A program made the position numbers and the translations under genes. The notes under the pieces were generated by a model, which was not told the origin of the DNA, did not search any database, and was given only the letters and a program-made list of their open reading frames with translations. A stretch of DNA of 64,000 bases, from positions 1 through 64,000 of the forward strand of contig JAKQII010000013.1 of assembly GCA_029557535.1 (NCBI GenBank). The letters are read 5' to 3'. Positions 34,263 to 44,173 of the stretch are shown here, piece after piece (position 1 is the first letter of the stretch; each line of letters starts with the position of its first letter). Source of the stretch: Acidobacteriota bacterium (GTDB lineage: Bacteria; Acidobacteriota; Blastocatellia; Pyrinomonadales; Pyrinomonadaceae).

Positions 34263-35321
34263 ATGAGACAAGCAAAAGGTACCGGCAGATCGAAGACGCA
34301 CCCGTTTGACGAAACACGGGAAAGGAATAATGGATCTCTCAAGAAGAAGATGAACGACGATCATACAATCACGCAGATCAGCGTCATCATCCCGGCCTTC
34401 AACGAAGAACTGGCGGTGCGCGAAGGGATTATCGAGCTGCGCGAAGTTCTCAGATCGTCCGGAATCGAATCGGAGATCATCGTTGTTGATGACGGCTCCA
34501 CCGACAGGACCGCCGCGGAAGCAAAAGCCGCCGGCGCGCGGGTGATTCAGCACCGGAGCAACCGAGGATACGGCGCATCTCTGAAAACAGGGATCATCGC
34601 GGCAACGCATGAAGTGATCGCCATCACGGACGCGGACGGAACGTATCCGGGGAAATATCTTCCCGAGATGCTGAACGAACTGGAGCACGCCGATATGGTC
34701 GTCGGCGCGCGAACCGGTGCGGATGTGAACATCCCGTTGACCCGCCGGCCCGCGAAATGGTTGCTGCGCGTAATGGCAAATTATGTGTCCAACAAGAAGA
34801 TCCCGGATCTGAACAGCGGGTTGCGCGTCTTCCGCCGTGACGTCGCGATCCAGTATTTCGCGATCCTCTCAGACCAGTTCAGTTTCACGACCACGATCAC
34901 GCTGGCGATGCTGTGCGACAACTACGCGGTCACTTATCTTCCGATCGATTACCGCAAGCGGCACGGGAAATCCAAGATCATGCCTTGGGACGCGGGCAGT
35001 TTCGCCGTGCTCATCATGCGCGTGGCGATGCTCTTTCGACCGCTCCGCGTATTCATTCCGATCGCGTTGATCTGCGTTGCCTACGGAATCATCAAGGCGT
35101 CGCTCGATATCACACGCGATCCGAACATTTCGGCGTCGGCGATCCTGGCTTTTATCAGCGCATTGATGATGACGCTGGTAGGAATGCTCGGCGACGCCGT
35201 GGCCACTCGTCTCGGAAGATTCAACCAGCAGTCGGCGATGGGCGTGCGACCGAAGGAATTCGAAATGCCTGATGAACCTGTCGCCGGCGGGGTCGCGTTT
35301 GAAACGCGAGCGCGGAAGTAA
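34263..35321 (+). CDS. DPM1-like GT2 (polyprenyl-phosphate sugar synthase type)
   Basis: 352 residues from ATG 34263 (an ATG at 34350 is an alternative). The GT2 core is textbook: VIIPAFNEELAVREGI, IIVVDDGSTDRTAAEA, HRSNRGYGASLKTGII, ITDADGTYPGKYLPEM (DXD), and DLNSGLRVFRRDVA. Two C-terminal membrane segments (RVFIPIALICVAYGII, ILAFISALMMTLVGML) anchor it. Such enzymes load a sugar from a nucleotide onto polyprenyl phosphate, supplying GT-C proteins like the one just upstream. It starts 1 bp after that gene's stop. Confidence 0.9.
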   Translation: MRQAKGTGRSKTHPFDETRERNNGSLKKKMNDDHTITQISVIIPAFNEELAVREGIIELREVLRSSGIESEIIVVDDGSTDRTAAEAKAAGARVIQHRSNRGYGASLKTGIIAATHEVIAITDADGTYPGKYLPEMLNELEHADMVVGARTGADVNIPLTRRPAKWLLRVMANYVSNKKIPDLNSGLRVFRRDVAIQYFAILSDQFSFTTTITLAMLCDNYAVTYLPIDYRKRHGKSKIMPWDAGSFAVLIMRVAMLFRPLRVFIPIALICVAYGIIKASLDITRDPNISASAILAFISALMMTLVGMLGDAVATRLGRFNQQSAMGVRPKEFEMPDEPVAGGVAFETRARK

Positions 35322-35326
35322 AAGTG

Positions 35327-35893
35327 ATGCTTTACCTGCAATTATATCTTTTGGCCGGCTTGGTTCTTCACAAGGCAATCTGGGAAGCGTTGCGGATAAA
35401 AGCCGTTGCGAAGCCGAGAGAACGCCGCTCATTGGGTCTCTCGGCCGTCAAAGCTGCGAAAGTCGCGATCCTCGCAGGGATTATCGTGCAGACGCTTTTG
35501 CCATTCGATCTGTTTTCGATCATCGAGAATTCACTGTACCTGCGCGTTGCCGGAACGGTCATTTACACGATCGGCCTGATCACGGCGATCGCCGCGCGGT
35601 TTCAACTGGGCAATAACTGGGCGAATATCGAAAGCGGTCAGGTCGTCCAGGGTCAGGAAGTTGTCGCACGCGGAATCTACGCGCTCATTCGTCATCCGAT
35701 TTACACGGGTGATCTGTTGTTGCTCTTGGGGCTCGAGCTCGCTTTGAATTCGTGGTTGTTCGTGGGCGTGCTGGCGCTTTCGCCGATCGTTATGCTCAAG
35801 GCCGTCAAGGAAGAAGAGATGCTTGTGCGGGAACTTGCCGGCTACGAAGCCTACCGGACGCGGACGAAACGATTCATCCCGTTTCTGATATAA
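35327..35893 (+). CDS. ICMT-like membrane methyltransferase
   Basis: 188 residues with about five TM segments and the ICMT/PEMT signature: YALIRHPIYTGDLLLLLGLE followed by EEEMLVRELAGYEAYRTRTK near the C-terminus. Bacterial members methylate lipids or sugars using SAM at the membrane, and many are uncharacterised. The start is ATG 35327 with GTG 35324 as an alternative; GGAAG lies 9 bp upstream. It is placed between a DPM1-like GT2 and an FAD oxidoreductase, so methylation of a lipid-linked sugar is plausible. Confidence 0.82.
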   Translation: MLYLQLYLLAGLVLHKAIWEALRIKAVAKPRERRSLGLSAVKAAKVAILAGIIVQTLLPFDLFSIIENSLYLRVAGTVIYTIGLITAIAARFQLGNNWANIESGQVVQGQEVVARGIYALIRHPIYTGDLLLLLGLELALNSWLFVGVLALSPIVMLKAVKEEEMLVRELAGYEAYRTRTKRFIPFLI

Positions 35894-35896
35894 CCG

Positions 35897-37309
35897 ATGA
35901 AAAAACCTCACGTCGCAATTTTGGGTGCTGGACCGGCCGGCTTGGGCGCCGCCTGGCAGCTCCGCAAGCAGGGTAAGGCACGCGTGACGGTTTTGGAGCA
36001 AAAGGAAGCGGTCGGCGGGAATGCCGGAAGCTTTGAACTTGCCGGGCTGAACGTCGACTACGGCAGCCACCGCCTGCATCCGGCGACAGAACCGAACATA
36101 TTACGGGACCTGCAAGGCCTATTGAAGAATGACCTGCTCGACCGCCCGCGCCATGGCCGTATTCGCCTTAAGGGACGCTGGATCCACTTTCCCTTGAAGC
36201 CGCTTGACCTGATCTTTCGACTGCCCGTCTCGTTTGCCGCCGGAGTGGCGATTGACACGGCGAAAAAGTTGGTTCCGAGCAAAAACGGCAACGCGGACAC
36301 GTTCACGAGCGTTTTGCAGAGGGGCTTGGGTGCGACCATCTGCCGCGATTTCTATTTTCCCTACGCGGAAAAAATCTGGGGCCTGCCTGCCAACCAGCTT
36401 TCGGCGATCCAGGCCAGGCGCCGCGTTGCCGCCGGAAGCCTCGGCAAACTCGCCAGGAAGGCGCTTTCTCTGGTGCCTGGCTTGAAATCGCCCGGAGCGG
36501 GAAGGTTCTTTTATCCGAAACACGGCTTCGGTCAGATCAGCCGGGCGATTGCTGACGAAGCGCTGAGACTAGGGGCGGATATCAGACTGGACAGTCCGGT
36601 TAGCCGGATCAAGTTGGGTGAAAAACAAGCAGTGACCTTCGAATCGGGCGGAACCCCGGAAACGCTCGAAGCCGACTTCGTTTGGTCGACGATTCCATTG
36701 ACCGCTCTCGCAAGAGCGATCGAACCGGCCGCTCCGCCGGAAGTTGTCGAAGCGAGCCGGAGTTTATCGTATCGCGCGATGGTCCTGATCTATCTGGTAT
36801 TGAATCAACCGCGATGGACCGAGTTCGATGCACATTATTTTCCGGAAACGGAGATCAAGCTGACCAGGCTTTCCGAACCGAAGAATTACGGTGCGAGCCG
36901 AGATCCCAAGCACTTGACGGTGCTGTGCGGAGAACTTCCGTGCGCGATCGACGACGCTGTTTGGACGGCCTCGGACAATGACTTGGGTGAGCTTGTGCGC
37001 GAATCCGTGGAAAAATGCGGTTTGCCGATCCGGTCCGAGATTCTGAATGTCACTACAAGACGGCTTCCGTACGCATACCCGATCTATGCCCAAGGCTACG
37101 AGCGATATTTCGAGATTCAGGACGAATGGGCGAACGGACTGGATAATGTCCTGACCTTCGGTCGTCAGGGGCTTTTCGCCCACGACAACACGCATCATGC
37201 GCTGGCGATGGCGTACGGGGCGGTCGATTGCCTCGACAACGGAACCTTTGACCGGAGTCGGTGGGAGCAATATCGCAAAGAATTTGCCGAACATATCGTA
37301 GAAGACTAG
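35897..37309 (+). CDS. FAD-dependent oxidoreductase (amine-oxidase/UGM-like)
   Basis: 470 residues. The FAD/NAD-binding start is [18 protein letters not shown] with the acidic residue of [19 protein letters not shown], followed by [14 protein letters not shown] substrate region includes [19 protein letters not shown], and the C-terminal FAD block is [20 protein letters not shown]. This type is common in exopolysaccharide clusters, related to UDP-galactopyranose mutase and protoporphyrinogen oxidase, but its reaction is generally unknown. The start lies 3 bp after the ICMT-like gene. Confidence 0.85.
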   Translation: MKKPHVAILGAGPAGLGAAWQLRKQGKARVTVLEQKEAVGGNAGSFELAGLNVDYGSHRLHPATEPNILRDLQGLLKNDLLDRPRHGRIRLKGRWIHFPLKPLDLIFRLPVSFAAGVAIDTAKKLVPSKNGNADTFTSVLQRGLGATICRDFYFPYAEKIWGLPANQLSAIQARRRVAAGSLGKLARKALSLVPGLKSPGAGRFFYPKHGFGQISRAIADEALRLGADIRLDSPVSRIKLGEKQAVTFESGGTPETLEADFVWSTIPLTALARAIEPAAPPEVVEASRSLSYRAMVLIYLVLNQPRWTEFDAHYFPETEIKLTRLSEPKNYGASRDPKHLTVLCGELPCAIDDAVWTASDNDLGELVRESVEKCGLPIRSEILNVTTRRLPYAYPIYAQGYERYFEIQDEWANGLDNVLTFGRQGLFAHDNTHHALAMAYGAVDCLDNGTFDRSRWEQYRKEFAEHIVED

Positions 37310-37316
37310 AGAGATC

Positions 37317-38708
37317 ATGAAAGGACTCCGGGAGAATTGTGTGTTATTGATCGTTGCCGCTTTTTCGATGTTGATGGTCAATTGCGATCGTTTCTCCCCG
37401 CAGGAGGCATTGATAACCGTCGATCCGAAACTGAAATTCCAGACGATGACCGGATGGGAGGCAACGGCGCAGTCGGGTGAAGCGACGTCTCCGGCCTTTG
37501 AAAAATACAGGAACCAGTTGTTCGATTACGCGGTCGACGGTCTCGGCATCAACCGGCTTCGACTGGAGGTCAGAAGCGGAGAGGAAAATCCAAACAAGTA
37601 TTTTTCAAAACTGAAATCAGGCCAGCTCACGGAGAAAGAATTCAAGAAGAAGCGTTACGAGATCATCAACGACAACGACGATCCCTTTACAACGGAGCTG
37701 AACGGCTTCGATTTCAGCGAGATCGATCTGACCCTTGAGAGGGTCGTCGTGCCGATCAGACAACGACTTGCCAAGCGCGGCGAGTCCTTATTCTTGAACC
37801 TGACGTACGTCGATTTCGGTGAAGGTCGGGGCAATTCGGACATCCGTCACAACACCAACCCCGAGGAGTATGCGGAGTTCATACTCACCGTTTTTCTCCA
37901 TATTCAGAAGAAGTTCGGTTTTGTCCCGGATGCCGTCGAGATCATTCTCGAGCCGGATAGCGGGACAGGCTGGACCGGCAAGGAAATCGGGAACGTTATG
38001 GTCGCGACGGCCAACAGACTGCAAAAACATAACTTCAGGCCGGGTTTCGTCGTCCCGTCCACAAAAAGAATGGACGCGGCGACAGTTTTCTTTGATCAAA
38101 TCGCTGAGGTGCCGGGCGCGTTGGAACACGTGAAGGAGATCTCGTATCACCGTTACGGGGGCGTTTCGACTCAGGCATTGGAGGAAATCGCGGATCGTGC
38201 GCTGAAGTACGAAAAGCAAACCTCGATGTTGGAGAAGATCGGCGCGGATTACGAAGCACTCCACGCGGACCTGAAGATCGGGCGCAACTCGGCGTGGCAA
38301 CAGTATACGATCGGTTTTCCGAACGAACCCGACAACGGGGCCCAGTATTTCCTGATCGACGACAAGGATGTTGAACGCCCAAAGGTTGCCGTCGGCAACC
38401 GTACGGGATTCCTGGGACAGTATTTCCTATATGTCCGGGCGGGCGCGCGGCGAATCGGCGCAGCGACGACGAATCCAAGGCTTGACCCGCTGGCCTTTGT
38501 GAATGCGGACGGCAAGTATGTTGTGGTCGTCAAGGCGGACACCGCCGGTAAGATCGGCATCAATGGAGTTCCGGGCGGGAGTTATGGCATCAGTTACACG
38601 ACAAGCTCTGAGGCAAGAGCAAACATCCCCGAAATCACCATCGCAAACGGGGAAGTGCTTTCAGCGGTGATTCCCGCGGCGGGCGTGATGACTTTGTTTC
38701 AACGATAA
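37317..38708 (+). CDS. GH30-like glycoside hydrolase, exported (possible lipoprotein)
   Basis: 463 residues with an N-terminal hydrophobic signal and Cys23 (MLMVNC), a poor but possible lipobox. The catalytic part resembles clan GH-A/GH30. It opens with KFQTMTGWEATAQSGE, has INRLRLEV, the likely acid/base E212 in VEIILEPDSGTG, and a possible nucleophile E306 in TSMLEKIGADY, with EISYHRYGG between. It ends in a small beta domain (residues ~380-463). A paralogue with the same blocks is encoded at 47947-50331. It probably trims or turns over the glycan produced by this cluster. It starts 7 bp after the FAD gene. Confidence 0.78.
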   Translation: MKGLRENCVLLIVAAFSMLMVNCDRFSPQEALITVDPKLKFQTMTGWEATAQSGEATSPAFEKYRNQLFDYAVDGLGINRLRLEVRSGEENPNKYFSKLKSGQLTEKEFKKKRYEIINDNDDPFTTELNGFDFSEIDLTLERVVVPIRQRLAKRGESLFLNLTYVDFGEGRGNSDIRHNTNPEEYAEFILTVFLHIQKKFGFVPDAVEIILEPDSGTGWTGKEIGNVMVATANRLQKHNFRPGFVVPSTKRMDAATVFFDQIAEVPGALEHVKEISYHRYGGVSTQALEEIADRALKYEKQTSMLEKIGADYEALHADLKIGRNSAWQQYTIGFPNEPDNGAQYFLIDDKDVERPKVAVGNRTGFLGQYFLYVRAGARRIGAATTNPRLDPLAFVNADGKYVVVVKADTAGKIGINGVPGGSYGISYTTSSEARANIPEITIANGEVLSAVIPAAGVMTLFQR

Positions 38709-38837
38709 GGTTGGTCCGGACGCCGTGACGCGGCTTCGCATGTCGGTCGATCATCTGTGGCGCGGCCGGAAAGGGCCAGATCGAAATTCGGATTTAATCG
38801 GATTGTACGAATTTATCGTTTGTCGCGCAGGTTTTTT

Positions 38838-38858
38838 GAGGAATGAGGAATGAGGGAT
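38838..38858 (+). repeat. Three GAGGAAT-type heptamers at the epimerase ribosome-binding site
   Basis: GAGGAAT (38838-38844), GAGGAAT (38845-38851) and GAGGGAT (38852-38858). The third unit contains the GAGGG that lies 6 bp before the GTG start at 38863, so the repeat is also the Shine-Dalgarno region. Confidence 0.6.
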
Positions 38859-38862
38859 TTGG

Positions 38863-39861
38863 GTGAATAGTCTCGATGCTTACGCCGAGCCATACAAGGG
38901 GGTCAGGGTCCTCGTTCTGGGCGCGGCCGGGTTTGTCGGACGATGGACCGCCCGCAGACTCTGCGCTGCGGGCGCCGACCTCTTTCTGCCGGTGCGTGAC
39001 ATTTCAGCCGCCAGGTTGGTTTTTGACGAGTTCGGTATCTCGGGCAATGTTCACAGATTGGATTTGTTGGAAACAGCCCGAGTCGCTGAGTTTGTCGGTG
39101 ACATACGGCCGGCGGTAATTTTTGACTTGGCGGGTTATGGGGTTGATCGGACCGAGGATTCGGAAGCCATCGCCTTTCGGATCAACGCTCAACTTCCCGA
39201 GATATTATGCTCCGCAATGATGAAATCAGCCGCGGACAACTGGTCGGGGCAAAAAATCGTGCGTACGGGTACAGCGCTGGAATACGGCGCTGCAACCGGT
39301 GATCTTGAGGAAAACTCGACACCAGATCCTACTACAGTCTACGGAAGATCAAACCTCGCAGGTACGCTAAGTCTGAGACATTGGTCCCGAAAGTTCGGTC
39401 AAAAGTGCGTAACCGCGCGTTTGTTCTCGGTCTACGGCGCCGGAGAACACCCGGCACGCCTATTGCCGACCCTGATCAGGTCAAGAGCGACCGGCGAAGC
39501 GGTCGAACTGACGAGCGGTACCCAAGAACGGGATTTTGTTTATGTAGAAGACGTAGCGGAAGGACTTCTACGGCTAGGGCTGATGTCAATTGGGAACTGC
39601 GATATTGTCAATCTGGCAACCGGCGTGCTTACGACTGTCAGGAATTTTACCGAATCGGCCGCCGATGAACTGGGTATTAGCAGAAAACGCCTCAAATTCG
39701 GGGCGTTGCCAACACGACCGGAAGAAATGCGGCACGGCACGGTGTCCGTCAAACGCTTGAAGGACCTGGTCGGTTGGTTACCGCAAACGACGATTGCGGA
39801 AGGAGTGCGCAAAACTTTGGAGTTTGCGCTGAACTCGAACTTTAGTCAATCAGGGACATAA
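38863..39861 (+). CDS. NAD-dependent epimerase/dehydratase (extended SDR) with altered active site
   Basis: 332 residues from a GTG start. The nucleotide-binding motif is VLVLGAAGFVGRWTARRL, and the active-site tyrosine is Y160 in TTVYGRSNLAGTLS. The lysine that normally follows four residues later (YxxxK) is N164. The C-terminal half has ARLFSVYGAGEHPARLLPTL and RDFVYVEDVAEGLLRLG, typical of sugar epimerases and reductases. In a cluster with rfbF, rfbG and a sugar methyltransferase it would be the expected 4-ketoreductase or epimerase of a CDP-deoxysugar. The Lys-to-Asn change raises doubt about normal catalysis. Confidence 0.83.
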   Translation: MNSLDAYAEPYKGVRVLVLGAAGFVGRWTARRLCAAGADLFLPVRDISAARLVFDEFGISGNVHRLDLLETARVAEFVGDIRPAVIFDLAGYGVDRTEDSEAIAFRINAQLPEILCSAMMKSAADNWSGQKIVRTGTALEYGAATGDLEENSTPDPTTVYGRSNLAGTLSLRHWSRKFGQKCVTARLFSVYGAGEHPARLLPTLIRSRATGEAVELTSGTQERDFVYVEDVAEGLLRLGLMSIGNCDIVNLATGVLTTVRNFTESAADELGISRKRLKFGALPTRPEEMRHGTVSVKRLKDLVGWLPQTTIAEGVRKTLEFALNSNFSQSGT

Positions 39862-40018
39862 TTCGGGTATTATCTGATCGAGGACAAACGCGGTTCGATG
39901 CACGAAGCGGACCGTCCTACCGAAGAACTTTTCAGGTAAGAACCCGGAGGCTTGGCTCCGCGACGTTACCGGCGTGCGCAACGGGACGCTTGCGGTGACC
40001 TGAGAGAGATATATAAAT

Positions 40019-42082
40019 ATGCAAATTGTGTTGGCCGATCTGGGACATAATGCGGTGACCGTTTCGTCGGATGTCTATCCGTTTGGCGTCGCCAATCTGG
40101 CGGCCTACGCTCAGGCATATGTGAGTTCCGCGGAATCGTTGGATTTCACAATCGTTCGGGAACCTCAGGATCTGAAGAAACGTCTCGATAAGAACCCGCC
40201 GGATGTTCTTGGACTGAGCAGTTACGCGTGGAATCACGAATTGGCGTATCATTTTGCGGAATACGCCAAGAACCGGAATCCCAATACCTTGACGCTGATG
40301 GGCGGTCCGAACTTCCCGTTGACGGAGGCGGAAGCGGAAACGTACCTCAGAACGCTTCCTGCGATCGATATTGCCGTGCGCGGTCCGACGTACGAGGGCG
40401 AAAGGGCGTTCAGAAATATCATCCAGCGTTTTATCGACAACGGAAGGACGATCGACGGCGTCCGGGAAGCGCCGGTTCCGGGCAATATGTGGATCGACCA
40501 TCGGACTGGCCGGTTCGTTAACGGCGGCGAGATCGAACGCATTCTCGATCTGGACGAGATTCCCTCGCCATATCTGGCCGGCTTTCTCGATCCATTCATC
40601 GCAACGGGCTATTTTCCGATGATGCAGATCGCACGCGGATGCCCGTTCAGTTGTCAATTCTGCAATTCAAGTGTCGTGTCCAACAACAAGGTTTACGCCC
40701 ATTCTCCGGAGAACGTAAAGGCCGATCTCTTGTACGTCGCCGAACGCGTCAAGCCGGAAATTCCGCTTTGTTTCGCTGACGACAACTTCGGAATGTACGC
40801 CCTCGACGAAGAGATCGCCGACTTCATCGCTTATCTTCAGCGTCGGTACAATTTCCCGCAGTATATCCGAACGACGACGGGAAAAAACAAGCACGAACGC
40901 ATCATCCGCGTGATGCGCAAAACCAACGGTGTATTGCCGATGACCTCAGCCGTGCAGTCGCTAAACCCCGAGGTTCTAAAGAACATCAAGCGTTCGAATA
41001 TCAAACTCGAAGCTTATGCCGAGATACAGAAAGAGCTGATTTCGCAAGGGATGCAGTCATACGGTGAACTGATTCTTTGCATGCCAGGGGAAACGAAGGC
41101 CTCGTTTATGAAGTCGGTCGAACAACTCCTCGATTCGGGCGTCAGGCGGATCTCGGCACATCAACTGATGTTGCTCCATGGCGCGCCGCTGAATGATCCC
41201 GAAAGCCGTGAGAAATGGCAGTTCAAAACACGGTTCCGCGTCGTCGCCCGCAATATCGGCGATTATGAGACGGGAGAACCGATTGTCGAGGTCGAGGAAA
41301 TTGTCGTTGAAACACCTACTTTTTCATTTGAGGAGTATTTGGAATCGAGGGTGTTTCACTTGCTATTGACAATCTTCTATTACGAAGGCAACTATGAAGA
41401 GTTCTTCGAACTTGCCGCGCAGCAGGGCATCAAACCATTCGATCTGGTCGTCGGATTGACGAAACGGCTGGGTGACGCTCCGGTTGCTTTTCGCGAGGTG
41501 ATCGACCGGTTTCTTGCAGAAAGCAAGGAAGAACTCTTCGAATCAAAAGAGGATTGCATCGAATGGTCGAAGCAGAATTTCGAAGCCTTGATCGATGGTA
41601 GTCTCGGCGGCAATTTGCTCAGCAAGTACTCGATGATCGGCCGCTTTTACGTTTTTAGCGAAGGGCTGGATTTCCTCGAAACGGCTTTGCGGGAAATGCT
41701 CGCCGGTTCACCGTTTCTTGAGGAACAAACGAAACTGCTCGAATCGGTCATCGGCTATCTGAGGGCAATTCAGCTCTGCGTTCCGTTTGCCGAGTCACTT
41801 ATGGAGACGCCTGAATTGCGAACGCAGTTCGACGTCGAGAGGTGGCGCACTGAGGGGTACCGACAATCCCTGCAGTCTTACCGCTTCGCGAAAACCGAGA
41901 GTTTTGTTACCTCGGTTTCGCCCGAAATCCAGGCAGTGATAACCAACCGGGTCGCGACTTTCGGCGAACATCCTGCGGGTCTTGGGAAATTCACGCGGAC
42001 GATGTTCGCTAAGGACTTGCGTCGCTCGCTCGGCAATCCGAGCGACGGGCTTGAATTTGGAGGTTCGCAATATGAAACCTAA
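40019..42082 (+). CDS. B12-binding-type radical SAM enzyme
   Basis: 687 residues. Residues ~1-150 form a Rossmann domain of the cobalamin-binding type seen in class B radical SAM proteins (MQIVLADLGHNAV, DVLGLSSYAWNHEL, LMGGPNFPLTEAEAETYL). The radical SAM core from ~195 has the cluster motif C208-PFS-C212-QF-C215 and GELILCMPGETKASF. A long helical C-terminal part (residues ~450-687) has no motif I know. Such enzymes methylate or rearrange inert carbons. In this cluster a C-methylation or skeleton change on a sugar or lipid carrier is possible, but unproven. The stop overlaps the next GT2 gene by 11 bp. Confidence 0.87.
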   Translation: MQIVLADLGHNAVTVSSDVYPFGVANLAAYAQAYVSSAESLDFTIVREPQDLKKRLDKNPPDVLGLSSYAWNHELAYHFAEYAKNRNPNTLTLMGGPNFPLTEAEAETYLRTLPAIDIAVRGPTYEGERAFRNIIQRFIDNGRTIDGVREAPVPGNMWIDHRTGRFVNGGEIERILDLDEIPSPYLAGFLDPFIATGYFPMMQIARGCPFSCQFCNSSVVSNNKVYAHSPENVKADLLYVAERVKPEIPLCFADDNFGMYALDEEIADFIAYLQRRYNFPQYIRTTTGKNKHERIIRVMRKTNGVLPMTSAVQSLNPEVLKNIKRSNIKLEAYAEIQKELISQGMQSYGELILCMPGETKASFMKSVEQLLDSGVRRISAHQLMLLHGAPLNDPESREKWQFKTRFRVVARNIGDYETGEPIVEVEEIVVETPTFSFEEYLESRVFHLLLTIFYYEGNYEEFFELAAQQGIKPFDLVVGLTKRLGDAPVAFREVIDRFLAESKEELFESKEDCIEWSKQNFEALIDGSLGGNLLSKYSMIGRFYVFSEGLDFLETALREMLAGSPFLEEQTKLLESVIGYLRAIQLCVPFAESLMETPELRTQFDVERWRTEGYRQSLQSYRFAKTESFVTSVSPEIQAVITNRVATFGEHPAGLGKFTRTMFAKDLRRSLGNPSDGLEFGGSQYET

Positions 42083-42884
42083 CCGTGATGATCCCAAACC
42101 CGACGTTTCGTTCATCGTTCCTTGTTACAACGAGGAGGAAATGGTCGGCTATACGCTGCCGCGTCTTCATTCTGCGTTCGAGAAGGCCGGCTACACGCTC
42201 GAGTTGCTCGCGGTCGATAACGGTTCGATCGACCGGACGGGCGAGATCATCAAGGAACTTGCCAGCCAGCATAGATCGATCGTTCATCATCGCGTTGAGG
42301 TCAATCAGGGCTACGGCTTCGGGGTCATCTCCGCGATCCCGCTCTGTACGGCGCCGTGGATTGGGATAATACCGGCCGACGGACAAGTCGACGCTGAAGA
42401 CGTCGTCCGGCTTTACGAAGCCGTAATTACGACGAACGGTAATGTGTTGGGCAAGGTAAGGCGACGTTTCAGAATGGACGGTCTTTATCGGAAGGTGATC
42501 TCGACCTCGTACAACGCTTTTGTCCGCGCCCTGTATCCCTATCTCGAATCGATCGACGTTAACGGCAGCCCCAAGCTTCTTCCGGCGCCGGTGATCAAAG
42601 CGATGAATCTCGAGTCAAAGGGCTGGCTTCTTGATCCGGAAATCATGATCAAAGCCTATCATATGGGCGTTCACGTGATGGAATTGAATGTTTTCGCGCG
42701 GATGCGCGGCAACGGTGTATCGCACGTCAAACCGGCGACTTGTTGGGAGTTTCTGCAGAACCTGCTGCGATTTCGCTTTTCACGAAGTTGGCGGAAAAGT
42801 TTCAAAATGGTGTCCGGTCAGAATGTCGTTCAAGAGAAGCGGCGTATTGAGCCGTCCGTCACGGGCGAAACCGCGCACCGTTAA
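42072..42884 (+). CDS. DPM1-like GT2 glycosyltransferase
   Basis: 270 residues from the ATG at 42072, preceded by GGAGG (42058-42062) inside the end of the radical SAM gene. GT2 motifs are [63 protein letters not shown] (DXD) and [14 protein letters not shown]. There is no C-terminal membrane anchor. It probably transfers a sugar from a nucleotide to a polyprenyl carrier or a glycan lipid. The 11-bp overlap suggests coupled production with the radical SAM enzyme. Confidence 0.88.
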   Translation: MKPNRDDPKPDVSFIVPCYNEEEMVGYTLPRLHSAFEKAGYTLELLAVDNGSIDRTGEIIKELASQHRSIVHHRVEVNQGYGFGVISAIPLCTAPWIGIIPADGQVDAEDVVRLYEAVITTNGNVLGKVRRRFRMDGLYRKVISTSYNAFVRALYPYLESIDVNGSPKLLPAPVIKAMNLESKGWLLDPEIMIKAYHMGVHVMELNVFARMRGNGVSHVKPATCWEFLQNLLRFRFSRSWRKSFKMVSGQNVVQEKRRIEPSVTGETAHR

Positions 42885-42916
42885 CCTTGCGACGGTCCGA
42901 ACGCAAACTGAAAATC

Positions 42917-44173
42917 ATGAAAGCAGATAACGGGTTTTCTCACACAAGAATGAACTGCCGGGCGTGCGGCGCGGGGGGCCTGCGCCGATTCATCGACCTG
43001 GGTCCGACACCATTGGCAAACTCATTTCTCAATTCAGAGGCGGAGTCGGCGTCGGAAGCATGGTTTCCGCTCGAGGTCCATTTCTGCGAATCGTGCTCCC
43101 TGGTGCAATTGACCGAAGTTGTTGATCCGGAGGTTCTTTTTCGCAACTACATCTACGTGACCGGGACCGCGGACAGTGCCATGGCACACAACCAAGAGTA
43201 TGCGCGGACGCTGATCGATCTCTTGAAGTTACGGCCTGAGGACCTGGTGGTCGAGGTTGCGAGCAACAACGGAAAGCTCTTGCAATGTTTTCAAGCGCAC
43301 GGCGTAAGAGTTCTTGGCGTTGAACCGGCAGAGAATATTGCGACAACGGCAAACAACGCAGGCATTGAGACCGTTAATCAGTTTTTTGATCTCGAAACAG
43401 CTCAGGCAATTCGCGCAAAATACGGAACCGCGCGAGCGGTAATCGGCAATAATGTGTTGGCGCACGTCGATGAAACGGTAGATTTTCTGCGCGGTTGTTG
43501 CTCTCTGATTGCAAGCGACGGGCTGGTCGTGATTGAAGTTCCGTACCTCAAAGAACTTGTCGAACGATTGGAATACGATACGGTCTATCACGAACATCTC
43601 TGCTATTTCTCATTGACGTCCTTGATGCGCTTGTTTGATTCTGCCGCGCTATCGATCATTCGGGTTGACCAAGTCGCGATTCACGGCGGTTCGGTTCGGA
43701 TTTACGCCGGGAAACGGGAACGATTCCGCGAACATTCGGCTGCGGTCCGACAAATGGCGGAAGACGAGCGCAATTCCGGTCTTAGCGATTTTGCGACATA
43801 CCAAAAATTTGCTGAAAAGGTGGTGGCCGCCCGCACGAAGCTGGTTTCATTGCTTAACGACCTGAAAGCGAATGGGAAGTCAGTCGCGGCGTACGGAGCG
43901 CCCGCAAAAGGCAATACGCTTCTTAATTATTGCGGAATCAAAACAGACCTTGTGGCTTTTACAGTTGACAAGAATCCGCTGAAGGTCGGGATGTTTACGC
44001 CTGGATCACATCTGCCGGTGCTGGCTGTCGATAGCCTTTTGAAATACCAGCCCGATTACGTCCTGATCCTCGCATGGAATTTTGCCGATGAGATTATCGT
44101 TCAGCAGGACGAGTATCGGGCCCGTGGCGGCAAGTTTATCATTCCGATACCCGAACCGAGGATAGTAGAGTAA
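42917..44173 (+). CDS. NDP-sugar C-methyltransferase-type SAM enzyme
   Basis: 418 residues from ATG 42917 (a TTG at 42887 would add ten). Three parts in order: a zinc-type N-terminal module ([11 protein letters not shown] ... [10 protein letters not shown]; four Cys), a SAM-binding domain ([28 protein letters not shown]), and a C-terminal Rossmann-like domain ([19 protein letters not shown]). This is the architecture of sugar 3-C-methyltransferases such as TylC3 and NovU-type enzymes. With rfbF directly downstream (its ATG shares bases with this stop), the likely substrate is a CDP-4-keto-6-deoxysugar. Confidence 0.9.
   Translation: MKADNGFSHTRMNCRACGAGGLRRFIDLGPTPLANSFLNSEAESASEAWFPLEVHFCESCSLVQLTEVVDPEVLFRNYIYVTGTADSAMAHNQEYARTLIDLLKLRPEDLVVEVASNNGKLLQCFQAHGVRVLGVEPAENIATTANNAGIETVNQFFDLETAQAIRAKYGTARAVIGNNVLAHVDETVDFLRGCCSLIASDGLVVIEVPYLKELVERLEYDTVYHEHLCYFSLTSLMRLFDSAALSIIRVDQVAIHGGSVRIYAGKRERFREHSAAVRQMAEDERNSGLSDFATYQKFAEKVVAARTKLVSLLNDLKANGKSVAAYGAPAKGNTLLNYCGIKTDLVAFTVDKNPLKVGMFTPGSHLPVLAVDSLLKYQPDYVLILAWNFADEIIVQQDEYRARGGKFIIPIPEPRIVE

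Noticed and set aside
39862-40018. Cobalamin riboswitch upstream of the B12-type radical SAM gene
   Set aside because: No B12-box or matching stems found in the 157-bp spacer.
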